Below, one piece after another: positions 28,000 through 37,162 of a stretch of DNA of 64,000 nt. Position 1 is the first letter of the stretch. The number at the start of each line of letters is the position of its first letter. Source of the DNA: Rhabdobacter roseus (GTDB lineage Bacteria > Bacteroidota > Bacteroidia > Cytophagales > Spirosomataceae). The DNA lies in contig NZ_JACHGF010000004.1 of NCBI RefSeq assembly GCF_014202275.1, positions 394,928 to 458,927 on the forward strand, in the 5' to 3' direction. The position numbers were made by a program, and so were the translations under genes. Below the pieces are notes generated by a model that saw nothing but the letters and a program-made list of their open reading frames with translations, searched no databases and had not been told where the DNA came from.

Positions 28000-30894
28000 A
28001 TGTGGAAACGTGATACCCTACTCAAACTACTGAACATCAAGCAAGGGGAAGAAAAATTAGTCTTCCTGTTGATAGGGTATTCCTTTGTCATGGGGGGCGC
28101 GATGGCCATCTTTTATACGGTAGTGGCGTCTTCGTTTCTGATGAGTTTTAACAGCCTGGCGCTCCCGCAGGCCTACATTGTTGGGGGGGTATTTGTGTAC
28201 AGCTTGGGGTTGCTGGTTACGCAGGCGCAGCGCCTCACCTCCTTTGCCAGGCTGGCCGAAGGGCTGCTCATTTTTCTGATCGTATCCATTGCGGGGCTGG
28301 TGGCCATTCACCATTATACGAGTAGCAAATGGGTATTTTTTGTACTTTTCATCTGGAACCGCGTATTTGTCCTGGTAAACGGAGTCACGTTTTGGGGCGT
28401 GGTGGCCAAGCTGTTTAATTTGCAACAGGCCAAGCGCCTTTCGAGCCTCATCAGCACCGGCGACGTGATTTCGTCTGTAGTGGCCTATTTGTCTATTCCC
28501 CTGGTGATCAAGTACATCAGCGCAGACTACCTCTTGTACACCGTAGTAGGGTTGTTGATCATATGTGCCGTGCTGATGCATCGGCTACACCGCATTTTCC
28601 TGGTTGATACCGACGTACTGGACCTGGCTCACGAAGGGGGAACGCCCCAAACGGCCGTAACCCAGGCAAAGCCGGAGCCTGAGCCGCCCCTTATTAACAA
28701 AGCGTACTACTCCAATATTTTCCTATTGGCCCTGCTGCCGGTGTTTGGGTTGTTCTACGTAGAGTACCTCTTCTTCACCGAATCGCGCGCCATTTTTCCT
28801 GATAAGGTACTTCTGGCCAGCTTCCTGGGCTTCTTTTTTGGGATTTCAGCCATCATCGAATTCTTCATCAAAACCTTCTTTTACAACCGGCTACTTAGTA
28901 AGTACGGCTTACGGATCGGCATCATCATGCTGCCAGCCAGCCTGGTGTTCGGGTTCATACTGGCGTCGCTGTACGGAATCGCGTACGAAGCCGCCGCCCT
29001 CTTTTTTGCGTGTATCGTACTGGGCCGCTTTTTTATGAGCGCCATTCGGAAAGCCATCAGTGAACCGGCCTTTCAGGTACTTTTTCAGCCGATTGCGGCT
29101 CGTATCCGCCTGGAAGTCCAGGGACGGATCGAGGGGCGGGCTAAGGCCATCGGAGGGTTGCTGGCGGGGGTGCTGTTGCTGGTACTTACCCAGGTACCTT
29201 TTATCGATGCCCAGCTACTCTCGGTTTTGTTCCTTTTGATTGCGGTGCTGTGGCTGTATATTTCCATCAAGACCCAAGGTACTTACAAAAGTACCATCCG
29301 CGACCGGGTGTATCCTCTACAGCAACCCAGGGACGCGCAGCCCCGCCGAACTACCAGAAAGCATCCGGCTACGAGCCAGTCCCATTCGTTCGAAGCGCTT
29401 ATCACGATGGTTTCGTCACCCCAATCAGCCGACCGCATTGAGGCAGCGCGCGGGTTGTGTTGCTCCGGGCGGTTTTTGGCTTACAAGTACCTGATTCCGC
29501 TTTTGCAAGACCCTGACCCTAACGTACGTGAGGCCGCGCTGGAGGCCTCGGGAGCGCTGTATCGCCCCGAGCTCTGGCCCTACCTGCTGGAGCAGTTGAA
29601 TTCGGAACGCTACGCTTTGCCAGCCGCCAAAGCCCTGGCAAAGGTAGGGAAGCCACTGCTGCGCGAAATCGACCGCTTTTTTCTCAATAGTTCGGAGGAA
29701 GAGGACTATCAGGAGAAGCTGATCGAGATTGTGGAACAAATAGGGGGCGAAGAAGCCATCCGTTTTTTGCGCCGTAAACTCAACTTCCCCCAGCGGTCGG
29801 TGCGGGAAAAAGTCATCGAGACGCTCCAGAACCTGGGCTACGTCTCGACGCATACCGAACAGACGATTCTGCTGCAGGAATTTGAGGACCACGTGGCATT
29901 TCTGGCCTGGCTACTAGCCGCCCAAACCGACATTCTGGGTACCTATGAGCCCGATAGTGAACTGGGCAAAGCGCTGGAGCGGGAGCACTACCGCACCATT
30001 CTCAAAGTATTTACGGTACTTTCGGTGATCTACGGCGATAAATTCAAGGTAATCACCTTACTACTTGAAAATAAAAACGAGGACGTGCGTGACTACCTCA
30101 TGGAAATCTCCGAGCTGCTCCTGCCCGAGCCGGTCAAAGACAAGGTACTTCCGATGATCGACGGCAGCTCACTGGAAGAGATGAACCTCCGGTACCAGGC
30201 GGTATTTCCGCAGGAAACGCTGTCGGTCAAGGATCGTCTCAAGGATATCATCAACAAGGATTACACGCGGATTTCGCCCTGGACCAAAGCCATCGCCATC
30301 AAAGAGTTGCAGCATGATACCCCAGAGAGCGTGACGCCGATCCTGGTAGCCAATGCCGTGGCCTCTTCCCGGCTTATTTCGGAAACGGCCCTGTATGTAC
30401 TTCGTGTGCTAAATCCCGAACGCTATACCTCGCTGACCCAAAACCTGGCCCGGCAGCATGATGACTTCCACGGGGCCATCGTGTCGGAGCTGGCTTGGGT
30501 TAGTCACGATGAAGAACTGCTCGTATGCAAGCTGAGAAGGCTTTGGTCGGTGGAGGTACTTCGTAGCCTGAAAATCAAAGAACTGAAAAGCATTCTGCTG
30601 CGCGCCCACTACCTGCGGCTGGAACGGCATGAGGTACTTGATCTTCAAAAGCTGGTAGAACCAGACGAAGACTATACCCTGATCGTGACCCACGGTACCT
30701 TGGTGTTGGCCTCAGAAGGCGCGGTAGGAAGCGGTACTTTGTGGCAGGTACCACCGGCCGGGCCATCGGGGGCTCCACAGCTGATCACCGCCCAGGAAGC
30801 ATCGGAAGCGTACCTGGTCCAAACGTACAAGATACCTCTTCATATACCTTTGATTACTCAACCTGCTCTCGTCGATGCTCATCGACCTGGCTAG
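28000..30894 (+). CDS. ATP/ADP-translocase- or MFS-like membrane domain fused to HEAT repeats and a degenerate cNMP-binding-like C terminus
   Basis: The product has 964 residues. Residues 1-425 contain about 12 TM helices (VFLLIGYSFVMGGAMAIFYTVV; KWVFFVLFIWNRVFVLVNGVTFWG) resembling the NTT/ATP:ADP antiporter or MFS fold. Residues 450-650 contain HEAT-like repeats (LIPLLQDPDPNVREAALEASGAL; LPAAKALAKVGKPLL). A helical stretch follows, and the last 120 residues resemble a poorly conserved cyclic-nucleotide-binding barrel (LVEPDEDYTLIVTHGTLVLASEG). I chose the ATG at 28000; the longer frame begins with TTG inside the GNAT gene. No transport substrate can be assigned, and a sensor role is as likely. 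Confidence 0.75.
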   Translation: MWKRDTLLKLLNIKQGEEKLVFLLIGYSFVMGGAMAIFYTVVASSFLMSFNSLALPQAYIVGGVFVYSLGLLVTQAQRLTSFARLAEGLLIFLIVSIAGLVAIHHYTSSKWVFFVLFIWNRVFVLVNGVTFWGVVAKLFNLQQAKRLSSLISTGDVISSVVAYLSIPLVIKYISADYLLYTVVGLLIICAVLMHRLHRIFLVDTDVLDLAHEGGTPQTAVTQAKPEPEPPLINKAYYSNIFLLALLPVFGLFYVEYLFFTESRAIFPDKVLLASFLGFFFGISAIIEFFIKTFFYNRLLSKYGLRIGIIMLPASLVFGFILASLYGIAYEAAALFFACIVLGRFFMSAIRKAISEPAFQVLFQPIAARIRLEVQGRIEGRAKAIGGLLAGVLLLVLTQVPFIDAQLLSVLFLLIAVLWLYISIKTQGTYKSTIRDRVYPLQQPRDAQPRRTTRKHPATSQSHSFEALITMVSSPQSADRIEAARGLCCSGRFLAYKYLIPLLQDPDPNVREAALEASGALYRPELWPYLLEQLNSERYALPAAKALAKVGKPLLREIDRFFLNSSEEEDYQEKLIEIVEQIGGEEAIRFLRRKLNFPQRSVREKVIETLQNLGYVSTHTEQTILLQEFEDHVAFLAWLLAAQTDILGTYEPDSELGKALEREHYRTILKVFTVLSVIYGDKFKVITLLLENKNEDVRDYLMEISELLLPEPVKDKVLPMIDGSSLEEMNLRYQAVFPQETLSVKDRLKDIINKDYTRISPWTKAIAIKELQHDTPESVTPILVANAVASSRLISETALYVLRVLNPERYTSLTQNLARQHDDFHGAIVSELAWVSHDEELLVCKLRRLWSVEVLRSLKIKELKSILLRAHYLRLERHEVLDLQKLVEPDEDYTLIVTHGTLVLASEGAVGSGTLWQVPPAGPSGAPQLITAQEASEAYLVQTYKIPLHIPLITQPALVDAHRPG

Positions 30895-30930
30895 TGGGCA
30901 TTCTACGGGTTATTATTAATACTGGATTGC

Positions 30931-33900
30931 ATGAACAAATTTTACGACATACAGGGATATCGTGCCACGTTGCTTTTGGCTTGGCTAGGCCGAAAGTGGG
31001 TGGTTGGCTGTACCCTTGGGCTCCTCCTGTGGGCCCAAGGGGTTATGGCGCAGCCGGTGATCCGTACCTCCAACACGGAGCTCGGCAGCCCGCTGCTCAA
31101 GGTCTACTACCCGAACGATTACGGGGCTCACGGGCAGAATTTCGCCATTACCCAGGATCGATCCGGTATGATGTACTTTGCCAACTTTGCGGGGGTACTT
31201 CAGTACGACGGCGTGAAGTGGCGAACCATCCCGACGCAAAATATCACGCGGGTATCGGCCCTGGAGCTGGATCAGGCCGGACGGGTACTTGTGGGGGCCA
31301 ACGGGGAATTTGGGTACCTGGCCCCGGACTCCCTGGGGGCGTTGCAGTTCCGGAGCCTGTCGGCCACGATCAAGGAGAACATTGGCGCCATTGTCCAGAT
31401 CCTGCCCATCAGGGAAGGGATATGCTTCGTGAGCAACGAGAGCTTCTACCTCTGGAATGGCAAGTCAGTCAAGGCCTTTCGTCCTAACTTTCGCATTCAG
31501 TCGGCCTTTCAGCACGCAGGCAAGCTATTTATGTACAGCCGTAAAGACGGCTTGCTGTTTTGGGAAAAAGGGCAATACCGCAAAGTACAGGTCGATGCTA
31601 ATTTCCCGTCCTTTCTGGATATTGTTTCGCTCATTCCGCTGGACGACCAGCGCGCGCTGGTCGTTACGGCCAATCAGGGTTTGTTCAAACTCGTGGGCGA
31701 GCGCCTCGAAGTATTTACTAGCCCGGCTAGTACCTACCTTACCCGCTACAAAGCGACCTGCGGGCTTCGGTTACGGAATAATTCCCTGCTGATAAGTACC
31801 CTTTCCGACGGCCTGTTGGCGCTCTCTCCCGACGGAGCCATCCAGTACACCATCAAAGCGGGAGGGGGGCTCCAGGACACGCAGGTCAACTACCTTTTCC
31901 GCGACCGCGATAATAACGTCTGGATGGCCCTCAACGAAGGCATCGCGCAGGTCGATGTACCGTCTCCCATTTCGAAGTTTGACCGTACCAATGGCCTCAA
32001 AGGAGAAGTGACGGCCGTGACCCGCTTTCAGGGGCGGCTGTATGTAGGTACCTTGAATGGCCTCTTTACCATTGCCGAAGATCAAATCCAGCTTTTCGGT
32101 GGCTTTAGGGCAAGCTGTCTCGATCTGGCGCAGACCAGCCAAGCCTTGCTGGTAGCCACCAACCAGGGGGTGCTGGAAGTCCAGAATGGAAGTACCCGAA
32201 AGCTCACCAACGATTTTTCGCTTTGTATCACCACCAAACGGGATAACCCCAACCAGGTATACGTGGGCCTGGAAGATGGCCTGGCGGTATTGAGCCTGAA
32301 TGGAACCGGACGCCGCTACGAGCGTATGCGAGGCATCAACGAGCAAATCATGGACATTGTGGAAGGTACCTCGGGTGATATGTGGCTCGTGACGTTGTCC
32401 AAAGGAATTTACAAACTCAATACCCATACGGGCAAAATTTCTTATTACGCCGAGAAAGAAGGGCTGGCCAGTACGCTATACAATAAGGTATCCCTGAGCT
32501 CGCAGGGGTTGATCTCCTGCAACAAAGATGGCGTTTTTCGCTACGTACCGGCCCAGGACCGCTTCGAAAGAATTGATTTGTTCGGGCAGGGAAAGGAAGG
32601 CGGAGAAGTATGGTTTGACCAACTGGTAGAAGACGACAAGGGCGACCTATGGGCTACCTTAGGAAATGAAAAAAGGCTTACGCTGTATCGTAAAAAAGGG
32701 AATACGGTACCTACTACCTACGAAAAAGTAGAGACGCCTTTTCTGCCCCTGGTCGACGTCCCTTTCCAGGTTATTTACCCCGACCGCGACTCCGTGGCCT
32801 GGGCGGGCGGGCCGCAGGGCCTGTACCGGCTAGACCGCAAGATTGACAAAGAGTACTCGTCGAAGTACCCAACCCTGATCCGGCAGATTACCTCTTCGTC
32901 GGGCCTGGTGCGGATCGGGGGGCTCACCCAGACCGACTCATCTACCAACACGAGCCAGATCACGCTCAATTACAATCAAAATAATCTTTTGATCGAATAC
33001 GCGCTTCCCAGCTACTTCGTCAACGAGCAGATCCAGTACCAGTTCCGGCTCGACGATTACGACAAGAACTGGTCAGAATGGACCCTCTCGGACCGCAAGG
33101 AATATACCAACCTGCTGCCCGGTACGTATACGTTTCGGGTGCAGGCCCGGGACCTTTACAACAATATTTCCCAGGAAGCCTCTTTTTCGTTTACGGTACT
33201 TTCTCCCTGGTACCTGAAGTGGTGGGTCGTGGCTCTCTACATACTGGTACTTGGCATCATTATCTACTACCTGGTGCGGTGGCGCTTGCGAGCGGTTATT
33301 AAAGAAAAAGAGAGCCTCGAGAACCTGATCCAGGAGCGTACCGAGGAGGTAGTAAATCAAAAAGAAGAGCTGGAAAAGCAGTCGGAAGAACTGGCGGCTA
33401 CCAACGACCAGCTCGAGCGGATCGATGATTTCGTGAAGGCAATTAACAACGAGGTCAACATTGATCAGCTGTTTCAGGTAGTATTGGATCGGTTGTGTCT
33501 TTTTCAAAATGTAGAGGCGGCCTCGGCCTTGGTTTACGACAAAGAGATCAACGGGTTTCAGTTTATAGCACTGGCGGGTGTCAACGACCTGGCCGCCGTA
33601 GCCGACGTGACCCTTACCTACCCGCAGGCCATGAAGCGGTACGTGGAGGGAAGTGAGGAGGTAGTAGAAGATGTTTTTCTAAAGAACGACTTCCAGTACG
33701 AAGAGCTCGAGAACGCCCTGGATGTACTCCTGCCGCCCCGATCGCTCATGACCACACTGATCCGTGTCGAGGGAGAAGTCAAAAGTTTTATTACGCTGGA
33801 GAACATGTCCCGCACGCATGCCTTTGAGAAGCGAGACTTTGAGATGGTCCGGAACCTCAAGGAGCACCTCATCGGGGCGTACATCAAAGCCAAGATCCTG

Positions 33901-34770
33901 GATAACCTGGAAACAACCCTGGATAACCTTAAGTCGACCCAGGAAGAGCTGATCCGGCAGGAAAAACTAGCCTCGGTAGGGGAGCTCACCAAAGGAATCG
34001 TGGATCGTATTCTGAACCCGCTCAACTACATCAATAACTTTTCGCAGTCGTCGCAGTACCTGGTTGAAGAGCTGGCGGAAATTACCGAAAAGCACCAGCA
34101 GGTGTTCACGGAAGACGAAAATGAAGAGGTAGTAAGTACCTACGATATGCTTAAGAAGAATCTTGAAAAGATCAACGAGCACGGCAACAGTACGACGCGT
34201 ATCGTCAAGGATATGCAAAAACTGCTTAAGGGGAAATCGACTGAATTTTTTGTTACGGAACTAAATCCCTTTTTGGAAAGCAAAGCCAAATCGTCGCTCC
34301 AGGAGGTACTTAATGAATACAAAGGGGCGGCTTCCGTGCAGTTGTCGTTCGATCTGGCGGCGCGGCTTCCGCGCGTACGATTGCAGCCCTACGAGTTTTC
34401 GCAGGTATTGCATGGGCTCATCAACAATGCCTGCTATGCCGTACTTGAAAAGAGTAAACTAACGAAAGAGTATTTGCCCGAGATACGGATCAAAACCGCC
34501 GAGATCCGCGGCGAGGTACGTATTCAGGTATGGGACAATGGCAAGGGAATTCCGCAGAAAGAGCGGGAAAAATTATTCAATCCTTTTTTCACTACCAAGC
34601 CTACCTCCAAAGGTACCGGGCTGGGCTTGTACATGAGTAAAGAGGCTGTGGAATTTCATAAGGGCCGGATTTCGCTGGATTCCAAAGAGGGAGAATATAC
34701 CGAAGTGACCATCGTGCTGCCAGCCGTAAAGGCGTCGGAAGAAACGGTTATAAAAAAAGTAGCTACCTAA
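30931..34770 (+). CDS. Two-component-propeller sensor with GAF and kinase-like domains, phospho-acceptor His replaced by Asp
   Basis: The product has 1279 residues. A signal peptide ends at VMAQP, then a periplasmic beta-propeller of Reg_prop repeats (about 45-680) and a Y_Y_Y domain (about 690-755). A TM helix lies at about 760-786, then a coiled coil and a GAF-like domain (about 835-985). The dimerisation helix reads LASVGELTKGIVDRILNPLNYINNF where related kinases have GI(A/L)HEI(K/N)NP, so Asp1025 occupies the His position. The ATPase domain keeps N-box (LINNACYAV), G1 (VWDNGKGIP), F-box and G2 (GTGLGLYM). It may be a pseudokinase or an allosteric partner for the kinase encoded next. Confidence 0.9.
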   Translation: MNKFYDIQGYRATLLLAWLGRKWVVGCTLGLLLWAQGVMAQPVIRTSNTELGSPLLKVYYPNDYGAHGQNFAITQDRSGMMYFANFAGVLQYDGVKWRTIPTQNITRVSALELDQAGRVLVGANGEFGYLAPDSLGALQFRSLSATIKENIGAIVQILPIREGICFVSNESFYLWNGKSVKAFRPNFRIQSAFQHAGKLFMYSRKDGLLFWEKGQYRKVQVDANFPSFLDIVSLIPLDDQRALVVTANQGLFKLVGERLEVFTSPASTYLTRYKATCGLRLRNNSLLISTLSDGLLALSPDGAIQYTIKAGGGLQDTQVNYLFRDRDNNVWMALNEGIAQVDVPSPISKFDRTNGLKGEVTAVTRFQGRLYVGTLNGLFTIAEDQIQLFGGFRASCLDLAQTSQALLVATNQGVLEVQNGSTRKLTNDFSLCITTKRDNPNQVYVGLEDGLAVLSLNGTGRRYERMRGINEQIMDIVEGTSGDMWLVTLSKGIYKLNTHTGKISYYAEKEGLASTLYNKVSLSSQGLISCNKDGVFRYVPAQDRFERIDLFGQGKEGGEVWFDQLVEDDKGDLWATLGNEKRLTLYRKKGNTVPTTYEKVETPFLPLVDVPFQVIYPDRDSVAWAGGPQGLYRLDRKIDKEYSSKYPTLIRQITSSSGLVRIGGLTQTDSSTNTSQITLNYNQNNLLIEYALPSYFVNEQIQYQFRLDDYDKNWSEWTLSDRKEYTNLLPGTYTFRVQARDLYNNISQEASFSFTVLSPWYLKWWVVALYILVLGIIIYYLVRWRLRAVIKEKESLENLIQERTEEVVNQKEELEKQSEELAATNDQLERIDDFVKAINNEVNIDQLFQVVLDRLCLFQNVEAASALVYDKEINGFQFIALAGVNDLAAVADVTLTYPQAMKRYVEGSEEVVEDVFLKNDFQYEELENALDVLLPPRSLMTTLIRVEGEVKSFITLENMSRTHAFEKRDFEMVRNLKEHLIGAYIKAKILDNLETTLDNLKSTQEELIRQEKLASVGELTKGIVDRILNPLNYINNFSQSSQYLVEELAEITEKHQQVFTEDENEEVVSTYDMLKKNLEKINEHGNSTTRIVKDMQKLLKGKSTEFFVTELNPFLESKAKSSLQEVLNEYKGAASVQLSFDLAARLPRVRLQPYEFSQVLHGLINNACYAVLEKSKLTKEYLPEIRIKTAEIRGEVRIQVWDNGKGIPQKEREKLFNPFFTTKPTSKGTGLGLYMSKEAVEFHKGRISLDSKEGEYTEVTIVLPAVKASEETVIKKVAT

Positions 34771-34833
34771 CGATCTCTTTTTAGGCTGGATGCAGGAAGA
34801 GTAAGTACTCAATTCTATAAATATTAATAAACT

Positions 34834-35724
34834 ATGGAGGAGCAAAAAAGCACGACCGATGACCTTGGCAGTACCGCCACTATGCTCCACAGTAATGTAG
34901 AGGCATTAAACCTGGAGATAGAAGGCTACAAACAAAAGATTGCCCAACTTGATAAGCTGGCGGGGATTGGTCAATTAACGGCCGGCATCCTGCACGAGAT
35001 CAAGAATCCGGTTAGCTTTGTCAATAACTTCTCCCGGCTGTCGGCTAATCTGGTAGAAGAAATTGGTGCGATCATCCAGAAACCGCTAACCGAACTGGTT
35101 GAGGACGACTTGTTGGATCAGCGCGACTTGCTGGAGATGCTCTCGCAGAACATTGTCAAGATCAACGAGAACGGCAAACGAATTGAGCGAATTATCTCCG
35201 GTATGCTCCTGCAGACCAGAGCCGACGGCCCCCAGTTTGCGCCTACGGACCTGAACCAGCTGGTTGAGGAATATACCAAACTCGCCTACCAGGGCGTACG
35301 TAGCGAAGACAAGGAATTCAACGTGACGTTTGATTTTCAGCTGGACCCTCAGGTAGGTCTGGTGCGGATAGCGGGCAATGAGCTCGGGCGAGTTATCCTG
35401 AATCTGATTAATAATGCCTGCTACGTAGTTAACGAAAAACGAAAGCAAAACCTGGACGGGTACGTGCCGCAGATACGCATCGTGACCCGGCGCCTGGACG
35501 GGCAGGTGGAGCTAACGTTTAGGGATAATGGCCTGGGAATGCCCCAGGAAGTAATTACGCGGCTGTTTACTCCCTTCTTTACCACCAAACCGCCGGGCCG
35601 TGGCACGGGATTAGGATTATCGCTTAGCTACGGGATTGTCGTGGATGTGCACCGGGGCGCCATCACGGTTACTTCCGAGGAGCATGAGTATACGGAATTT
35701 GTAATAACGATTCCGGTGGATTGA
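34834..35724 (+). CDS. Soluble histidine kinase with intact H-box
   Basis: The product has 296 residues. A short coiled-coil N terminus leads to the H-box LTAGILHEIKNPVSFVNNF with His54, directly comparable with the altered box of the preceding protein. The ATPase domain has N-box (LNLINNACYVV), G1 (FRDNGLGMP), FFTTKPPGRGTGLGLSLSYGIV and a normal end. There is no sensor domain and no TM helix, so it must receive input from a partner. It lies 63 bases after the propeller sensor gene and 45 bases before the receiver-phosphatase gene. Co-expression and a heteromeric signalling complex are reasonable inferences. Confidence 0.9.
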   Translation: MEEQKSTTDDLGSTATMLHSNVEALNLEIEGYKQKIAQLDKLAGIGQLTAGILHEIKNPVSFVNNFSRLSANLVEEIGAIIQKPLTELVEDDLLDQRDLLEMLSQNIVKINENGKRIERIISGMLLQTRADGPQFAPTDLNQLVEEYTKLAYQGVRSEDKEFNVTFDFQLDPQVGLVRIAGNELGRVILNLINNACYVVNEKRKQNLDGYVPQIRIVTRRLDGQVELTFRDNGLGMPQEVITRLFTPFFTTKPPGRGTGLGLSLSYGIVVDVHRGAITVTSEEHEYTEFVITIPVD

Positions 35725-35769
35725 CGAAGTACAAAAAAACAACTACTAACTATCTAAACCTATTCCATA

Positions 35770-36945
35770 ATGGCCATTAGAATATTAAGCGTAGATGACG
35801 AACTGGATATGGAAACGCTCATCACGCAGCTATTCAGAAAACAGATCCGCGAGAAAAAGTACGAGTTTATTTTTGCCAATAACGGCATAGAAGCCCTGGA
35901 CAAGCTCGATGAAGTAGGGGAGGTGGACCTGATCCTGTCCGACATCAACATGCCCGGCATGGATGGCCTTACGTTGCTTGCCAAGATCAACGAAAAGAAC
36001 AAGCCCTACCTGAAAGCCATCATGGTGTCGGCTTATGGCGATATGGACAACATCCGTACTGCTATGAACCGCGGGGCCTTTGATTTCATTACCAAGCCCG
36101 TCAACTTCGAGGACCTGGAGATCACCATCAACAAAACCGTGGAGCATATCGAAATGCTTTCCAGCCTGGAACAGGGGCGGCTACAGCTAATGGCGCTTCA
36201 GAATGACCTGAACGTAGCCAAGGAAATCCAGCTCTCGATGCTTCCCAAAACGGTACCTCCGGCTTTTGCCGAGGTGGGCGTAGACCTGCACGCTTTTATT
36301 CACCCGGCCAAAGTAGTGGGTGGGGATCTGTTCGACTACCACATTATGGATGCCGAGCGTGTGTTTTTTATGATCGGTGACGTGTCGGACAAAGGAATTC
36401 CGGCGGCCCTATTCATGGCCATTACCAAGGCTATTTTCAAAAGCCAGTTTTGCAATAAAATTCAGGATACGCTGTGCGAAAAAGTAAATATCATCAATGC
36501 CTTCCTGAGCGAGGACAACTCCTCGTTCATGTTCGTAACGGCCTGGATCGGAATCCTTAATATAAAGACCGGCGTGGTGGAATACGTGGATGCCGGTCAC
36601 GAGCCTCCCGTGATCATCCGGGCGGACGGAAGCGTTGAGCTAGTAAAAAAACACGGCGGGATGGCGCTTTGCATCGATGGCGATTTTGATTATACCTCCC
36701 AGACGCTCACCCTCAGCGCCGGAGATCGGCTGGTGCTGTATACCGACGGCGTGACGGACGCCAATAACCTCAGCGGCGAACGCTACGGCTTGAACCTCCT
36801 GCAGGAATTTTACGCCCAGCGTAATTTTAGTACGGCTCAAGAAATTAACGAAGCCACCCTGGCTACGCTGATCCAATTCATGGGCGCGGCCTCGCAGTTT
36901 GACGACATCACCATGCTCACGCTAGGCTACACCGGTACCGTTTAG
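35770..36945 (+). CDS. Response regulator fused to PP2C/SpoIIE-type phosphatase (RsbU-like)
   Basis: The product has 391 residues. The receiver domain (1-125) has the acidic pair DDE at 9-11 and phospho-acceptor Asp58 in LILSDINMPGMDG, with the switch Ser and Lys in MVSAYG and TKPVNF. A short helical linker (130-160) leads to a PP2C phosphatase domain with metal motifs VVGGDLFDY, GDVSDKGIPAALFMA, LYTDGVTDANN and FDDITMLTL, all intact. Such proteins dephosphorylate STAS antagonists when the receiver is phosphorylated. The two STAS genes and the RsbW-like gene upstream are the natural substrates. The stop codon TAG is formed at the left edge of the short element that follows. Confidence 0.93.
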   Translation: MAIRILSVDDELDMETLITQLFRKQIREKKYEFIFANNGIEALDKLDEVGEVDLILSDINMPGMDGLTLLAKINEKNKPYLKAIMVSAYGDMDNIRTAMNRGAFDFITKPVNFEDLEITINKTVEHIEMLSSLEQGRLQLMALQNDLNVAKEIQLSMLPKTVPPAFAEVGVDLHAFIHPAKVVGGDLFDYHIMDAERVFFMIGDVSDKGIPAALFMAITKAIFKSQFCNKIQDTLCEKVNIINAFLSEDNSSFMFVTAWIGILNIKTGVVEYVDAGHEPPVIIRADGSVELVKKHGGMALCIDGDFDYTSQTLTLSAGDRLVLYTDGVTDANNLSGERYGLNLLQEFYAQRNFSTAQEINEATLATLIQFMGAASQFDDITMLTLGYTGTV

Positions 36946-37119
36946 AAGCTGTTTGAGTTCGTTTCTTTAAGCTGTAACATTGTCTTTTCGGCTGCAACCG
37001 CTCGGCGGTCCGATTCGTTATTTTTTCAGCTCGTAGCTTCCGGCTACGAGCTGAAAAAATGCCTCGTTTCGCTCGAAAATCCTTCGTTTCGCCATCAAAT
37101 TAATAATTCAAACAGCTTC
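36945..37119 (+). mobile_element. MITE-like element with 12-bp terminal inverted repeats and TTA duplication
   Basis: Ends are GAAGCTGTTTGA (36945-36956) and its exact complement (37108-37119), flanked by TTA on both sides (36942-36944 and 37120-37122). The 175-base body has no ORF but contains a 16-bp hairpin. A 3-base T-N-A duplication with such ends suits mobilisation by an IS5-like transposase; this assignment is inferred. The strand is arbitrary. Confidence 0.65.
37021..37059 (+). terminator. Strong bidirectional hairpin inside the MITE-like element
   Basis: A perfect 16-bp stem (TTTTTTCAGCTCGTAG, loop CTTCCGG, then its complement) has T or A runs on both flanks, so it could stop transcription from the plus-strand cluster and from the minus-strand glycogen synthase gene. 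Confidence 0.75.
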
Positions 37120-37162
37120 TTAGCGGTTCGATGGGTTATTAGGAGGAAGGGCAGAAGGTACC

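Noticed and set aside
30741-31487. 248-residue plus-strand frame across the junction of the HEAT-protein and propeller-sensor genes
   Set aside because: Both flanking frames are strongly supported by conserved domains and a signal peptide. This third frame is Gly/Arg/Pro-rich and motif-free.
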